From the NCBI RefSeq assembly GCF_008084905.1, contig NZ_VSFC01000002.1, positions 1-33,873 on the forward strand: a DNA stretch of 33,873 bases, written 5' to 3'. The stretch is from Xanthomarina maritima (GTDB lineage Bacteria; Bacteroidota; Bacteroidia; Flavobacteriales; Flavobacteriaceae). Of the stretch, positions 17,260-26,088 are shown one piece after another. The translations under genes and the position numbers were made by a program. The notes beneath the pieces are model-generated. The model was not told where the DNA came from. It searched no databases and worked only from the letters and a program-made list of their open reading frames with translations. Numbering within the stretch: the stretch's first letter is position 1; the number at the start of each line of letters is the position of its first letter.

Positions 17260-18006
17260 ATGAAATTATTAAGAACTATTATACCTCTCTTCTTTGTATC
17301 CATTATTATATATAGCTGTACAGAAGAAAATGACAGTAATCTAAATTCTGACATGAGTAAGTCTAATTCAACTTTAAAAGAATCCTATAACCTAGGATTA
17401 TTAGAATATTATAATAATGACTTAAGTATGGTTGAATTTGGTGAGCTACATAATATTGGTTTGAATAATTTTCAATCTAATCAACCAAATTATTTATATT
17501 CAGACTTCAATAGTCTGATATCAGAAATTTCTTTAGAATTAAATAAAACTAACCCTAACACGTTTAAAAGGTTAGTCAATACTTATGAAATTGATGATAC
17601 ACTTTTAAACAATAATATAACTTTCGAAACTTTTATTCTAGACCAAGTTAATAAACTTCATTCAATTAATGTGAGAGAATTAATAACAGAAATTGTTGTT
17701 AATAAATTAAATTTCAATGACGCTTCCATTTTAGCAAATGAATACCTTACTAAAAGAAATTTAAAACAGTCGGAAATAGATGAAATTAATCTATTTATAT
17801 CAGTCGCTGGTCATTCAAATGAATTTTGGTCAAGTTATTACGGCATTTATATTAATGGCTCTAATAACAGATATCCTTGTGACCCTAAAGATCAGGTTTA
17901 TTTAGCCGATGCTTTTGGATTTTTATGTTGGGGTGGTTTAGGTGGAATAGGTTATTCTTGGTTTGTGGATGAAGCGCAAGATCAAAATGGTGGAGGCTGT
18001 CTTTAA
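17260..18006 (+). CDS. Uncharacterised lipoprotein with Gly-rich C-terminus (cassette A, gene 1)
   Basis: Lipoprotein of 248 residues with no recognised family. The N-terminus is a lipoprotein signal (LFFVSIIIYSC, Cys about 20), followed by a Ser/Asn-rich linker. The middle is alpha-helical and charged (for example FILDQVNKLHSINVRELITEIV). The last 40 residues differ: WSSYYGIYINGS is followed by YLADAFGFLCWGGLGGIGY and an end rich in Gly with a terminal CL. This ADAxG...GGxGG pattern recalls the Gly-rich hydrophobic tails of bacteriocin-like peptides, but that is only a resemblance. It sits directly behind leader element A and 19 bp before a small membrane-protein gene, its likely partner. 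Base composition is more AT-rich than its neighbours. Confidence 0.72.
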   Translation: MKLLRTIIPLFFVSIIIYSCTEENDSNLNSDMSKSNSTLKESYNLGLLEYYNNDLSMVEFGELHNIGLNNFQSNQPNYLYSDFNSLISEISLELNKTNPNTFKRLVNTYEIDDTLLNNNITFETFILDQVNKLHSINVRELITEIVVNKLNFNDASILANEYLTKRNLKQSEIDEINLFISVAGHSNEFWSSYYGIYINGSNNRYPCDPKDQVYLADAFGFLCWGGLGGIGYSWFVDEAQDQNGGGCL

Positions 18007-18025
18007 TGCTTTAAATAATAGTAAG

Positions 18026-18415
18026 ATGTTAGATAAATTAAAAACAGAATTAAATTATGTTGGTTATTCTTATTATCAAAAGAATAACAGTTTAATTACA
18101 AAATTAGGCTATGGCCTTAGATGTAAAATAGAATATAACGACAATCAAGTTAAAATATCTGGCTATTTAAAACGTTGGAATTTTTTAACTGGTTTAGCAA
18201 GTTTAAATTTAAAATGGCTAATGACATACAATCTAATATGGTTCTTTATTTTCTTGTTTATTCAATTATACTTTAAATCTGGTGTAATAAAACTACCATA
18301 TATCCCTTTTATAATTTTAGCTTGGTTTTTGGTAAGTAACTTTTATTATTATTTTAAATATTTTTATTTTAAATCAACTTTAATTTATATGGTTTATAAT
18401 ATTAAAAATAAATAA
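18026..18415 (+). CDS. Small two-helix membrane protein (cassette A, gene 2)
   Basis: Protein of 129 residues, not recognised. A polar N-terminal part of about 65 residues (MLDKLKTELNYVGYSYY, then KIEYNDNQVKISGYLKRW) is followed by two strongly hydrophobic segments, about residues 70-88 (YNLIWFFIFLFIQLYF) and 94-115 (PYIPFIILAWFLVSNFYYYF), and a short basic tail. The ATG at 18026 is preferred over an in-frame ATG at 17963, because the longer form would overlap the end of the upstream gene and adds a charged stretch of no clear use. It lies 19 bp after the lipoprotein stop and ends just before a terminator. Co-transcription is likely. A role as partner or immunity protein for the lipoprotein is speculative. 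Confidence 0.68.
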   Translation: MLDKLKTELNYVGYSYYQKNNSLITKLGYGLRCKIEYNDNQVKISGYLKRWNFLTGLASLNLKWLMTYNLIWFFIFLFIQLYFKSGVIKLPYIPFIILAWFLVSNFYYYFKYFYFKSTLIYMVYNIKNK

Positions 18416-18434
18416 TCATTAAACTAAATGTTAC

Positions 18435-18468
18435 AAAAACTCCCAAACTATTAGGCTTGGGAGTTTTT
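18435..18468 (+). terminator. Terminator of cassette A
   Basis: AAAAACTCCCAA (18435-18446) pairs with TTGGGAGTTTTT (18457-18468). It works as a terminator for the plus strand and could serve both strands. It is closely related in sequence to the terminator at 16867. Confidence 0.9.
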
Positions 18469-18469
18469 A

Positions 18470-18525
18470 TTTTTAGATTTCTCACGTTACACTTCGACTT
18501 GCTCAGTGTGACATTCGGAATGACA
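18470..18525 (+). repeat. REP-like intergenic unit, long copy
   Basis: TTTTTAGATTTCTCACGTT, then ACACTTCGACTTGCTCAGTG and TGACATTCGGAATGACA, directly after a terminator. It matches the shorter copy at 16902-16933, which lacks the central ACACTTCGACTTGC part. Such units with GACATTC/GAATGAC ends are typical intergenic repeats of Flavobacteriaceae. Confidence 0.7.
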
Positions 18526-18529
18526 TTTA

Positions 18530-20071
18530 TTATTTCATTTTTTGAAGCCAATGTTTCACATCAACCTCAGCTTTAATAATATCTTTTAAATCTGTAATCT
18601 TCACACGTTTTTGCTCCATAGTATCTCTATGACGTATGGTTACCGTATTATCTTCTAAAGTGTCGTGATCTACAGTAATACAAAATGGTGTTCCATTGGC
18701 ATCTTGACGTCTGTAACGTCTTCCTACAGCATCTTTTTCATCGTAATCCACATTAAAATCCCATTTTAAATCTTCTAATATCTGTTTTGCAATATCTGGT
18801 AAGCCATCTTTTTTAACCAATGGCAAAATAGCTGCTTTTACTGGAGCTAAAACTGCAGGTAATTTTAATACGGTTCTTGTGGTATTATTATCTAATGCTT
18901 CTTCAACCAAAGCATTTGAAAATACTGCCAAGAACATTCTGTCCAAACCAATAGAAGTTTCTAAAACATAAGGTGTATAACTTGCATTGTCTTCATGGTC
19001 GAAATATTGAAGTTTCTTTCCTGAAAATTCTTCGTGCTGTTTTAAATCGAAATCGGTTCTGGAATGAATTCCTTCCAATTCTTTAAATCCAAAAGGGAAT
19101 TTAAACTCAATATCTGTTGCAGCATCTGCATAATGCGCTAATTTATCATGGTCGTGAAAACGATAATTTTCTTCACCTAAACCAAGAGAATTATGCCATT
19201 TCATTCTGGTTTCTTTCCAGTAATCAAACCACTCTTTTTGAGTTCCTGGTTTGATAAAGAATTGCATTTCCATTTGTTCAAACTCACGCATTCTAAAGAT
19301 AAACTGTCTTGCAACAATTTCATTTCTAAAGGCTTTTCCTGTTTGAGCAATTCCGAAAGGAATTTTCATACGTCCTGTTTTCTGAACGTTTAGAAAATTA
19401 ACAAATATACCTTGAGCTGTTTCTGGACGTAAGTATAAATCCATAGCATGTTCTGCACTTGCGCCAAGTTTGGTTCCAAACATCAAGTTAAACTGCTTGA
19501 CATCTGTCCAGTTTCTAGAACCAGTAAGTGGATCGGCAATTTCCAGTTCTTCAATAAGAGCTTTAACATCTGCTAAATCTTCAGCTTCTAAAGATTTTCC
19601 CATTCTGGAAAGAATCTCATTAATTTTTTCCAGATATCCTAAAACACGAGGATTTGTAGAAACAAATTCTTCTTTATTAAAAGCGTCACCAAATCGTTTT
19701 TCAGCTTTAGCAACTTCTTTATCTATTTTCCCTTCAATTTTAGCACAATAGTCTTCAATTAAAACATCTGCTCTATAGCGTTTTTTAGAATCTTTATTGT
19801 CAATTAATGGATCGTTAAACGCATCTACGTGTCCTGATGCTTTCCAAGTAGTTGGATGCATGAAAATGGCAGCATCTATCCCAACAATATGTTCGTTCAT
19901 CTGCACCATGGCTTTCCACCAATAGTCGCGTATGTTTTTCTTTAGTTCTGCTCCATTTTGAGCATAATCGTAAACTGCACTAAGTCCATCGTAGATTTCA
20001 CTACTCTGAAATACGTAACCATACTCTTTAGCGTGAGAGATTACTTTCTTAAATTGATCGTCGTTTGCCAT
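18530..20071 (-). CDS. glyS: Glycyl-tRNA synthetase (dimeric, eukaryote/archaea-like class)
   Basis: Class II aminoacyl-tRNA synthetase of 513 residues that charges tRNA-Gly in the cytosol. This is the single-chain alpha2 type found in Bacteroidota, not the alpha2beta2 type. Motif 1 is in the N-terminal part (YDGLSAVYDYAQNG, YWWKAMV). Motif 2 is around AFRNEIVARQFIFRMREFEQMEMQ, and motif 3 includes YVLETSIGLDRMFLAV. The C-terminal anticodon-binding domain starts near VLAPVKAAILPLVKK and contains VGRRYRRQDANGTPFCITVD. It appears monocistronic. The start at 20071 is supported by MANDDQFKKVISHAKEYGYV, a typical N-terminus of the family. Confidence 0.97.
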   Translation of the reverse strand: MANDDQFKKVISHAKEYGYVFQSSEIYDGLSAVYDYAQNGAELKKNIRDYWWKAMVQMNEHIVGIDAAIFMHPTTWKASGHVDAFNDPLIDNKDSKKRYRADVLIEDYCAKIEGKIDKEVAKAEKRFGDAFNKEEFVSTNPRVLGYLEKINEILSRMGKSLEAEDLADVKALIEELEIADPLTGSRNWTDVKQFNLMFGTKLGASAEHAMDLYLRPETAQGIFVNFLNVQKTGRMKIPFGIAQTGKAFRNEIVARQFIFRMREFEQMEMQFFIKPGTQKEWFDYWKETRMKWHNSLGLGEENYRFHDHDKLAHYADAATDIEFKFPFGFKELEGIHSRTDFDLKQHEEFSGKKLQYFDHEDNASYTPYVLETSIGLDRMFLAVFSNALVEEALDNNTTRTVLKLPAVLAPVKAAILPLVKKDGLPDIAKQILEDLKWDFNVDYDEKDAVGRRYRRQDANGTPFCITVDHDTLEDNTVTIRHRDTMEQKRVKITDLKDIIKAEVDVKHWLQKMK

Positions 20072-20075
20072 GCTG

Positions 20076-20083
20076 CAAAAATA
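20076..20083 (-). promoter_or_regulatory. Possible -7 element TATTTTTG directly before glyS
   Basis: Read on the minus strand, TATTTTTG ends 4 bp before the glyS ATG, matching TAnnTTTG. A transcript from it would be leaderless. It overlaps the upstream terminator and has no well-placed TTG, so it may be a coincidence. Confidence 0.3.
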
Positions 20084-20114
20084 AAAAACCGTTCCAACTA
20101 ATGGAACGGTTTTT
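20084..20114 (-). terminator. Terminator between the coiled-coil gene and glyS
   Basis: AAAAACCGTTCCA (20084-20096) and TGGAACGGTTTTT (20102-20114) form a 13-bp perfect stem with a 5-base loop ACTAA and T-run flanks. It ends transcription of the gene at 20134-21018. Confidence 0.9.
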
Positions 20115-20133
20115 ACAAAAATATATTGGTTAG

Positions 20134-21018
20134 TTAATTAAGTTCTAATTGTGTATTTCCGATAGGTACATTATCTTGAAAAACAATAACATTATATATA
20201 CCTTCTTTCATAGTGTTTTTAGCAACTACATTTATCTTTGTACACACATCTATGTTGCTATAATTATTATTTACAACGGTCATTCCACTATAACTTAAAG
20301 ATGACTCTTTAAAATTAACATGACCTCTTTCTATTACCAAATGATTATCTGGATCTAGAATTTGAACATAAATATTTTTATTCCCAATAGGCGTAAATTG
20401 ATTACTTATAAGTGTTAAACAAACTTCGATATTATCTAAGTTTTTAATAGTATTTGTTTTTACGTCTATTGTCGTATTTAAATTATTTAGTGCCATAGCA
20501 CTTACATTTACAGCTGAGAGAGAAACCATTTTATTTATAGCTTGAGAAAGATTCTTATTTTCATCTTCAAGAGTAATTAAATGATTTTTTTGGGCATCAA
20601 ATTCTTCAGAAATAGTAGTAATTTCTTGGTGTAATGACATATTTTGTTTCTGAATAAATTCTACTTGAGAAAGTAATTTTGATCTCTCCTTTTTTAGAAT
20701 TGCTATTTGACTTTTGTACTTAGAAATTAAAGATACATCTGGTTTAGAAATCGTTAAAGTTACTAAAGCCTTTTGTAATTCAGCTCTAGTATTTTTTAAT
20801 TCTAATTCAATGGTATTGTTGTCTATTTTTAATTCATCATAACTCTTAATCATTTCATCCAATTCATTTTGAACAAGTATGGTTTCTTGCTCAATAAAAT
20901 TTTGATGACTTTTAAGAGAGTTATAATTTGAAAAGCTATAAGACCCTAGTACAACAATTGCTATTACCAATGTACCAATAATTAATCTGTAGTTAAATAA
21001 TTGAGGGTTAACTATCAT
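20134..21018 (-). CDS. Uncharacterised membrane-anchored coiled-coil protein
   Basis: Protein of 294 residues with no recognised family. One transmembrane helix lies at about residues 11-29 (YRLIIGTLVIAIVVLGSYSF). A long coiled coil follows, about 35-170, with strong heptads (IEQETILVQNELDEMIKSYD, KKERSKLLSQVEFIQKQ). The C-terminal part, about 190-294, is beta-rich and may be an Ig-like domain exposed to the periplasm (IEVCLTLISNQFTPIG, KNIYVQILDPDNHLVIERG). The architecture suggests a structural or scaffolding envelope protein. It is a single gene with its own terminator, divergent from comF; both promoters should lie in the 159-bp gap 21019-21177. Confidence 0.75.
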   Translation of the reverse strand: MIVNPQLFNYRLIIGTLVIAIVVLGSYSFSNYNSLKSHQNFIEQETILVQNELDEMIKSYDELKIDNNTIELELKNTRAELQKALVTLTISKPDVSLISKYKSQIAILKKERSKLLSQVEFIQKQNMSLHQEITTISEEFDAQKNHLITLEDENKNLSQAINKMVSLSAVNVSAMALNNLNTTIDVKTNTIKNLDNIEVCLTLISNQFTPIGNKNIYVQILDPDNHLVIERGHVNFKESSLSYSGMTVVNNNYSNIDVCTKINVVAKNTMKEGIYNVIVFQDNVPIGNTQLELN

Positions 21019-21177
21019 CTTAATTTTTATTTACCTCACGAATCTATAAATTAAGAATGTGTTTTTTTATTTTAATCGATAAAGTGGTAAAAAAATTGTT
21101 AAAGTTCTAATATGTTAGTTAAAAACCTGTTTCTAAGTTCATTTGTTTGTAATATCTTTAATACAAATACAATTTAA

Positions 21178-21855
21178 ATGTTTCAATCTATTCTTGATTT
21201 ATTCTTTCCAAAAGTCTGTTTTGCTTGTCATTTGCATTTAAGCGATAACGAACTTTATGTCTGTACTAATTGTAGGCATAATTTACCTGTTACAAATTAT
21301 CATTTGGAGTCAGATCTAACTGTTTTAAAAACTTTTTATGGACGATCAAAAGTAGAACATGCAACTGCTTTGCTGCGTTTTGAAAAAAAGGGAATTACTC
21401 AGCAACTTATGCATCAATTAAAATATAAAGGTCAAGAAGATGTTGGTGTGTTTTTAGGCAAATGGCTTGGCCTAGAATTAAAAACAGTTGACGATTATAA
21501 AAATATAGATGCTGTTATTCCTGTACCTTTACATAAAAAGAAGTTAAAAAAAAGAGGGTATAATCAGGTTGCTAAATTTGCTGAAGAAATTGCCAAACAA
21601 TTAGAAATTGAATATATAGATAATGTGTTAATTAAAGTTTCTAATGTGTCGTCTCAAGTGAATAAAAATAGATTTAGCAGATGGTCCAATAACGAAGAAT
21701 TTTTCACCATTCAATACAATGAAAAAATAAGCAATAAACATATTTTATTAGTAGATGATATTATAACTACTGGAGCAACTATGGAAGCTTGTATTGCTGT
21801 GTTACATAAGGCAAATAATGTTAAAGTAAGTGTGGCTTGTATGGCAATAGCATAA
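21178..21855 (+). CDS. comF: ComF-family phosphoribosyltransferase-like protein
   Basis: ComF homologue of 225 residues; the family supports uptake of DNA during natural competence in other bacteria. The N-terminus holds the zinc-finger pair CFACHLHLSDNELYVCTNC, residues about 15-33. The C-terminal half is a PRTase-like fold with DAVIPVPLHKKKLKKRGYNQ and the PRPP-binding motif ILLVDDIITTGATM. Length and order are normal for the family. It lies 50 bp before an Ig-like lipoprotein gene read the same way and may be co-transcribed with it. The actual role in Flavobacteriaceae is not established. Confidence 0.94.
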   Translation: MFQSILDLFFPKVCFACHLHLSDNELYVCTNCRHNLPVTNYHLESDLTVLKTFYGRSKVEHATALLRFEKKGITQQLMHQLKYKGQEDVGVFLGKWLGLELKTVDDYKNIDAVIPVPLHKKKLKKRGYNQVAKFAEEIAKQLEIEYIDNVLIKVSNVSSQVNKNRFSRWSNNEEFFTIQYNEKISNKHILLVDDIITTGATMEACIAVLHKANNVKVSVACMAIA

Positions 21856-21905
21856 TGTTAGTTTCGTTAATGAGAATTATATTGTTTCTTTGTACAAATT
21901 TAAAA

Positions 21906-23519
21906 ATGAAAATGAGTAAAGCTTTTTACAATTCCATATATCTTTTTATTATTTGTTTGTTTTTAGCTAATTGCGCCAATCGTGGTAGACCAAGTGGTGG
22001 AGATAAAGATCTTATTCCTCCAAAAATTATTAAATCGGAACCTGAGAATTTTTCAACTAATTTTTCTGGAAAAGAGATAAAAATAACTTTCGATGAATTT
22101 GTCAAGCTGAATAACATTCAAAAACAGTTAATAATTTCGCCTCCAATGGATCCTGCTCCAGAAATATTACCTCTTGGAAGTGCTAGTAAATCTATTACTA
22201 TTAAAATAAAAGACACACTTGAAGCCAATACTACATATGCATTTAATTTTGGGAATAGTATAGTAGATAATAGCGAAGGCAATCCATATCCTTATTATAG
22301 GTTTGTTTTTTCTACTGGAGAATATATAGACTCTCTTTCTGTAAAAGGAAACATTATTGATGCTACTTTACTTAAGCCAGACGATTATGTTTCTGTAATG
22401 CTTTATGAAATAGATTCTACTTATACAGACTCTACTATTTATAAGAAAAAACCAAAATATATAACCAACACTTTAGATAGTACAACTACTTTTTCTATAG
22501 ATAATATTAAAGCTGGAAAATATAAACTTATAGCTTTAAAAGACGAAAATCAAGATAGTAAATACCAACAGCGAAGTGACAAAATAGGATATTTAGATCA
22601 ACCCATAACTGTACCTAAAGACACGCTATATACCATTAAATTATTTAAGGAGGTAGCTGATACTAAAATTGTAAATCCGAGACTTATATCTGGTGAAAAA
22701 ATTGCTTTTGGTTTTGAAGGTGATTACGAGAATATGAAGATTAATATTACCTCTGAAATTCCAGATGACTTTTCATATAGTGTTACTAAAGACGCAAAAA
22801 CTGATTCGCTTTATTATTGGTATAAACCTCGATTCAAAGACACAGATTCTTTACTTTTTCAAGTAACTAATAATAATTATTCTGAAAACTTTAAAGTTAG
22901 GATTAGCGAACAGCCAAGAGATTCTTTAATTGTTAAAGTCGCTCCTACTGGAAGCATAAATTTTGAAGAAGATTTTATTATAACTGCAAACATTCCTTTT
23001 GTAAGAAGAAGTAATGAAAAAATTAAAATTTTTGACAAAGATTCTTTAAAAGTAGATTTCAAAACAAAATATGATTCATTATCAAACAACTATTCATTAA
23101 TATTTGATAAAACTGAAAATAATAGATACAACATTCAAATATTACCAAAAGCAATTACAGATTTTTTCGATAATAAAAACGATACATTAATTTATAGTAT
23201 TAGTACTAAATCGTATGCAGACTATGGTAATGTTAGAGTACAATTACAAAATGCAAAATATCCAGTTATTGTTCAATTAACAGATGAAAAAGGCAATGTG
23301 AAAGTTGAACAGTTTGTTTGGAAAAATGAACCCATAGATTTTAAACATATTACACCTAGCAAGTATTATTTAAGAGTGATACATGATACTAATAAAAACA
23401 AAAAATTCGATTCTGGAAATTTTCTTAAACAACAACAACCTGAACAAATAAGTTATTATCCAGAAATAGTAGAAGTGCGTTCTAATTTTGACTATACAAT
23501 AGATTTTACTTTACTCTAA
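21906..23519 (+). CDS. Ig-like (SbsA-type) domain lipoprotein
   Basis: Surface or periplasmic lipoprotein of 537 residues. The reading frame is open from 21837, but the start at 21906 is chosen because it begins a clean lipoprotein signal (MKMSKAFYNSIYLFIICLFL, then lipobox LANC) and avoids overlap with comF. After the Cys comes a short linker (RGRPSGGDKD). Residues about 40-140 form an Ig-like domain of the SbsA/Ig_5 type (IPPKIIKSEPENFSTN, then EIKITFDEFVKL and NTTYAFNFGNSIVDN). The remainder is beta-rich with KYKLIALKDENQDSKYQQ and a similar later segment, HDTNKNKKFDSGN, both resembling carboxypeptidase-regulatory or EF-hand-like loops. It ends overlapping 9 bp with the convergent omega-amidase gene. 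Confidence 0.82.
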   Translation: MKMSKAFYNSIYLFIICLFLANCANRGRPSGGDKDLIPPKIIKSEPENFSTNFSGKEIKITFDEFVKLNNIQKQLIISPPMDPAPEILPLGSASKSITIKIKDTLEANTTYAFNFGNSIVDNSEGNPYPYYRFVFSTGEYIDSLSVKGNIIDATLLKPDDYVSVMLYEIDSTYTDSTIYKKKPKYITNTLDSTTTFSIDNIKAGKYKLIALKDENQDSKYQQRSDKIGYLDQPITVPKDTLYTIKLFKEVADTKIVNPRLISGEKIAFGFEGDYENMKINITSEIPDDFSYSVTKDAKTDSLYYWYKPRFKDTDSLLFQVTNNNYSENFKVRISEQPRDSLIVKVAPTGSINFEEDFIITANIPFVRRSNEKIKIFDKDSLKVDFKTKYDSLSNNYSLIFDKTENNRYNIQILPKAITDFFDNKNDTLIYSISTKSYADYGNVRVQLQNAKYPVIVQLTDEKGNVKVEQFVWKNEPIDFKHITPSKYYLRVIHDTNKNKKFDSGNFLKQQQPEQISYYPEIVEVRSNFDYTIDFTLL

Positions 23520-24290
23520 TTTAAAAGCGTCTTTATCGCTTAAAAAGTTGAGCTTTTCTCTATATGTTTTTATATGGGATTTACTTAGCGTGATAACTTC
23601 TGTTGCTTCCAGATTCTCTGGAATGTTATCTAGTTTGTGTCCAAGAACATCATATACTGCCGAATGTCCAGAATATTCATGACCATTATCATCCAATCCA
23701 ACCCGATTCACACCAACACAATAACTCATATTTTCAATAGCTCTTGCTTTTAGAAGGGCATCCCAAGCAGTTATTCTAACTTTTGGCCAATTGGCAACAT
23801 AAATCAAAACATCATAATCTTCCACGTTTCTAGCCCAAACTGGAAAACGTAAATCGTAACAAATCAACGGACAGATTTTCCAACCTTTGTAAGTAACCAA
23901 GAGTTTGCTTTGTCCAGCAGTATAAACCTTGTCTTCACCAGCAAGTGTAAAGGTGTGCTTCTTATCGTAGGTTTCTATAATACCATTTGGATGAACAAAT
24001 AACATGCGGTTATAAAATTTACCATCTTCTGAAATAACCATACTTCCCATGATAGCCGTTTGTTCTAACAAAGCTAAATTTTGCATCCAAACAACGGTTT
24101 CCCCAAACATGGTTTCAGCAACTTTTTTAGGATTCATGGTAAATCCCGTAGTAAACATTTCTGGAAGCACAATAAGATCTACAGATTTTGAAATTTCTTC
24201 TATTTTTTTAGTGAAATGAATTCTGTTTTGCTCTGGGTTTTCCCAAAACAATTCTGTCTGGATGAGTGCTATTTTTAATTCGTTTTGCAT
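23511..24290 (-). CDS. Omega-amidase, YafV/Nit2-like carbon-nitrogen hydrolase
   Basis: Nitrilase-superfamily amidase of 259 residues. The catalytic triad is visible as Glu in LIVLPEMFTTGF, Lys in ETYDKKHTF and Cys in CPLICYDLRFP. YafV/Nit2-type enzymes hydrolyse 2-oxoglutaramate or 2-oxosuccinamate, products of glutamine or methionine transamination. A methionine aminotransferase-like gene lies 3.2 kb away on the same strand (27441-28583), which fits this pathway. Between them lie only the T9SS protein gene, the beta-barrel gene and leader element B, so the two enzyme genes may once have been neighbours, separated by insertion of cassette B. The 3' end overlaps 9 bp with the convergent lipoprotein gene. 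Confidence 0.9.
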   Translation of the reverse strand: MQNELKIALIQTELFWENPEQNRIHFTKKIEEISKSVDLIVLPEMFTTGFTMNPKKVAETMFGETVVWMQNLALLEQTAIMGSMVISEDGKFYNRMLFVHPNGIIETYDKKHTFTLAGEDKVYTAGQSKLLVTYKGWKICPLICYDLRFPVWARNVEDYDVLIYVANWPKVRITAWDALLKARAIENMSYCVGVNRVGLDDNGHEYSGHSAVYDVLGHKLDNIPENLEATEVITLSKSHIKTYREKLNFLSDKDAFKLE

Positions 24291-24344
24291 CTATTAAAAG
24301 TACGGATTTTTAATGGGAATATTAACTCGGACTTTAAAAATTTA

Positions 24345-24414
24345 GCCACGAATACACGAATGTTTTTATATACTTATTTAGTATTCAGTACATAATTATT
24401 CGTGTATTAGTGGC
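24345..24414. repeat. Long inverted-repeat intergenic unit, copy 1
   Basis: GCCACGAATACACGAAT (24345-24361) and ATTCGTGTATTAGTGGC (24398-24414) are inverted 17-bp arms with one mismatch. A second, longer copy lies at 27316-27432 in the same orientation. It sits after the T9SS gene stop and may also act as its terminator. It is part of the 161-bp gap before the amidase start. Confidence 0.85.
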
Positions 24415-24451
24415 AAAAAAACTTTGTCACTTATGGATTTTTAAATTAAAA

Positions 24452-26035
24452 TTATTGAATAATAAGTTTTTTAGTTAGTGTTTTTCCATCTGGCATTTGG
24501 CTCTTTACTATATACAAGCCTTTTTTTAATTCACTGACATTGAATTTATCATCAGTTTGAGATTTTAAATACACGCTCTCTCCATAAGAATTAAAAATTT
24601 CAACGGTTTTTATTGTTTTATTCTTTGTTGCCGTTTTATTCAAAGGGTCAAAATCACATGGATCGATTGGTGGATATATAACATTGTTATCTCGATCTCC
24701 CTTTTTCATAGGGTTTGAACTAAACTTAAATTCACCTTCACAAGGAGAGTTTACACTTCTTACAGCTACATATTTATATTTTAATCGATTTCCACAATTA
24801 TTATTGGCGCGACATACAAGTACAGTTGTACCAGGATTACCAACCTTAACAAATATGGATCTGTTTTGATAACCATATTGTAATATTTCCCAACCACCAA
24901 CATGTGTTCCGGTTACTCCATTTCCCATATCAAAATACCAATCGTAACTATTCGCTCCATTTGCTGCATCAACAGAATACCATAAATATTCACCTGTAAG
25001 AGGGCTGTTATCACCACTAATAGCAGGATAAGGAGAAAAGTCTGGAGCACCAACATATATATTATTCTTTACAATTGGTTTTGTTTGCCCACAAACATTG
25101 GTTAAGTTGGCTGTAATTGAAACAGTTCCATTTCCTGTAGCTGTTAAAATCGCTTGATTTCCATTTGTTGAAATGCTAGCAATACTACTATCTGAAACAC
25201 TCCACGAAGAAACAGAAACACCACTTGGTAAATTATTTACCGTATAATTTGCTGTGGAACATAAAGAACTATTTCCAGTTATTTGATTAGTTGGATTATA
25301 AGCTACTAATCCAAAAATAGCTGTTCGTGGAGGATAAGAAGTATTGTCAAGTTCTGGAACCACACTTACACTCCCAGGAGGACTTGCAATTGGTGTTAAA
25401 GTTATATTATTGCTAGTTGTAGTAAGTGTAGCTGGTGTTGAATTTCCATTTTCATCTAACCAACCAGCGCCTATGGACCAATGGTATTCTAAGCTTCCTT
25501 GTGAATCATAGACATTATCTACCGTAAAGTTTACCGGGTTAGTAGAACCACATGCCATATAAACAGTACCCGAAGGACTTAATGTAAAAGTTGGAACTTG
25601 AGTTTTACCAATAGGATAATGACAACTCTCATATTTAGTGTTTGGACTTGACGCTTGTGTATATTCTAAATATATGGAACTGCCACTAACTTGAACTTCG
25701 GTTGCTGAGATATTAGTTCCTATCGTATGGACATATTCTGTATCACTCCAAAATGAAGAAGTAATATATAAACTCCCTCTTTCAATTCCAATCGATGAAG
25801 GATATTCTTTAAGCTTAATTTTTAAGAATCCATCTCCGATGGCTTGAGCTTGAGGTTTAGTCAATGTAAAATAGAACATTAAACTATTGTTTACAGTTGT
25901 ACCAAAATCTATAAGATTACAATTAGTTACATTAGTTTGACTATTTACATGTACAAGATCGATGGTATTTGTTATTTGACTATATCCTTTTAAACATAAG
26001 AATGTTAAAAAGATGAAAGTGTAAAATGTTTTCAT
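24452..26035 (-). CDS. T9SS-exported surface protein with Ig-like/PKD-like domains (cassette B, gene 2)
   Basis: Secreted protein of 527 residues with no recognised enzymatic domain. A signal peptide (MKTFYTFIFLTFLCLKGYSQ) is followed by beta-rich sequence. Residues about 240-330 resemble a bacterial Ig-like domain (GVSVSSWSVSDSSIASISTN, ATGNGTVSITANLTNVCG), and about 335-420 a PKD-like domain. The last 80 residues form a type A T9SS sorting domain (VEIFNSYGESVYL, ELKKGLYIVKSQMPDG, KTLTKKLIIQ). It would be exported through the type IX system and attached to the surface or released. It follows the beta-barrel gene by 116 bp containing a hairpin, and probably shares its leader element. Confidence 0.85.
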   Translation of the reverse strand: MKTFYTFIFLTFLCLKGYSQITNTIDLVHVNSQTNVTNCNLIDFGTTVNNSLMFYFTLTKPQAQAIGDGFLKIKLKEYPSSIGIERGSLYITSSFWSDTEYVHTIGTNISATEVQVSGSSIYLEYTQASSPNTKYESCHYPIGKTQVPTFTLSPSGTVYMACGSTNPVNFTVDNVYDSQGSLEYHWSIGAGWLDENGNSTPATLTTTSNNITLTPIASPPGSVSVVPELDNTSYPPRTAIFGLVAYNPTNQITGNSSLCSTANYTVNNLPSGVSVSSWSVSDSSIASISTNGNQAILTATGNGTVSITANLTNVCGQTKPIVKNNIYVGAPDFSPYPAISGDNSPLTGEYLWYSVDAANGANSYDWYFDMGNGVTGTHVGGWEILQYGYQNRSIFVKVGNPGTTVLVCRANNNCGNRLKYKYVAVRSVNSPCEGEFKFSSNPMKKGDRDNNVIYPPIDPCDFDPLNKTATKNKTIKTVEIFNSYGESVYLKSQTDDKFNVSELKKGLYIVKSQMPDGKTLTKKLIIQ

Positions 26036-26088
26036 ATTTTTGTAAAGTTTTAATTAATTATTTTGACGGTAATTATTTTAACTGGAGG

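Noticed and set aside
17963-18025. Upstream start for the small membrane protein
   Set aside because: It would overlap the lipoprotein gene by 44 bp. The ATG at 18026 gives a normal 19-bp spacing and a typical N-terminus.
21837-21905. Upstream start of the Ig-like lipoprotein overlapping comF
   Set aside because: It would place 23 residues before a normal lipoprotein signal and overlap comF. The signal peptide fits a start at 21906.
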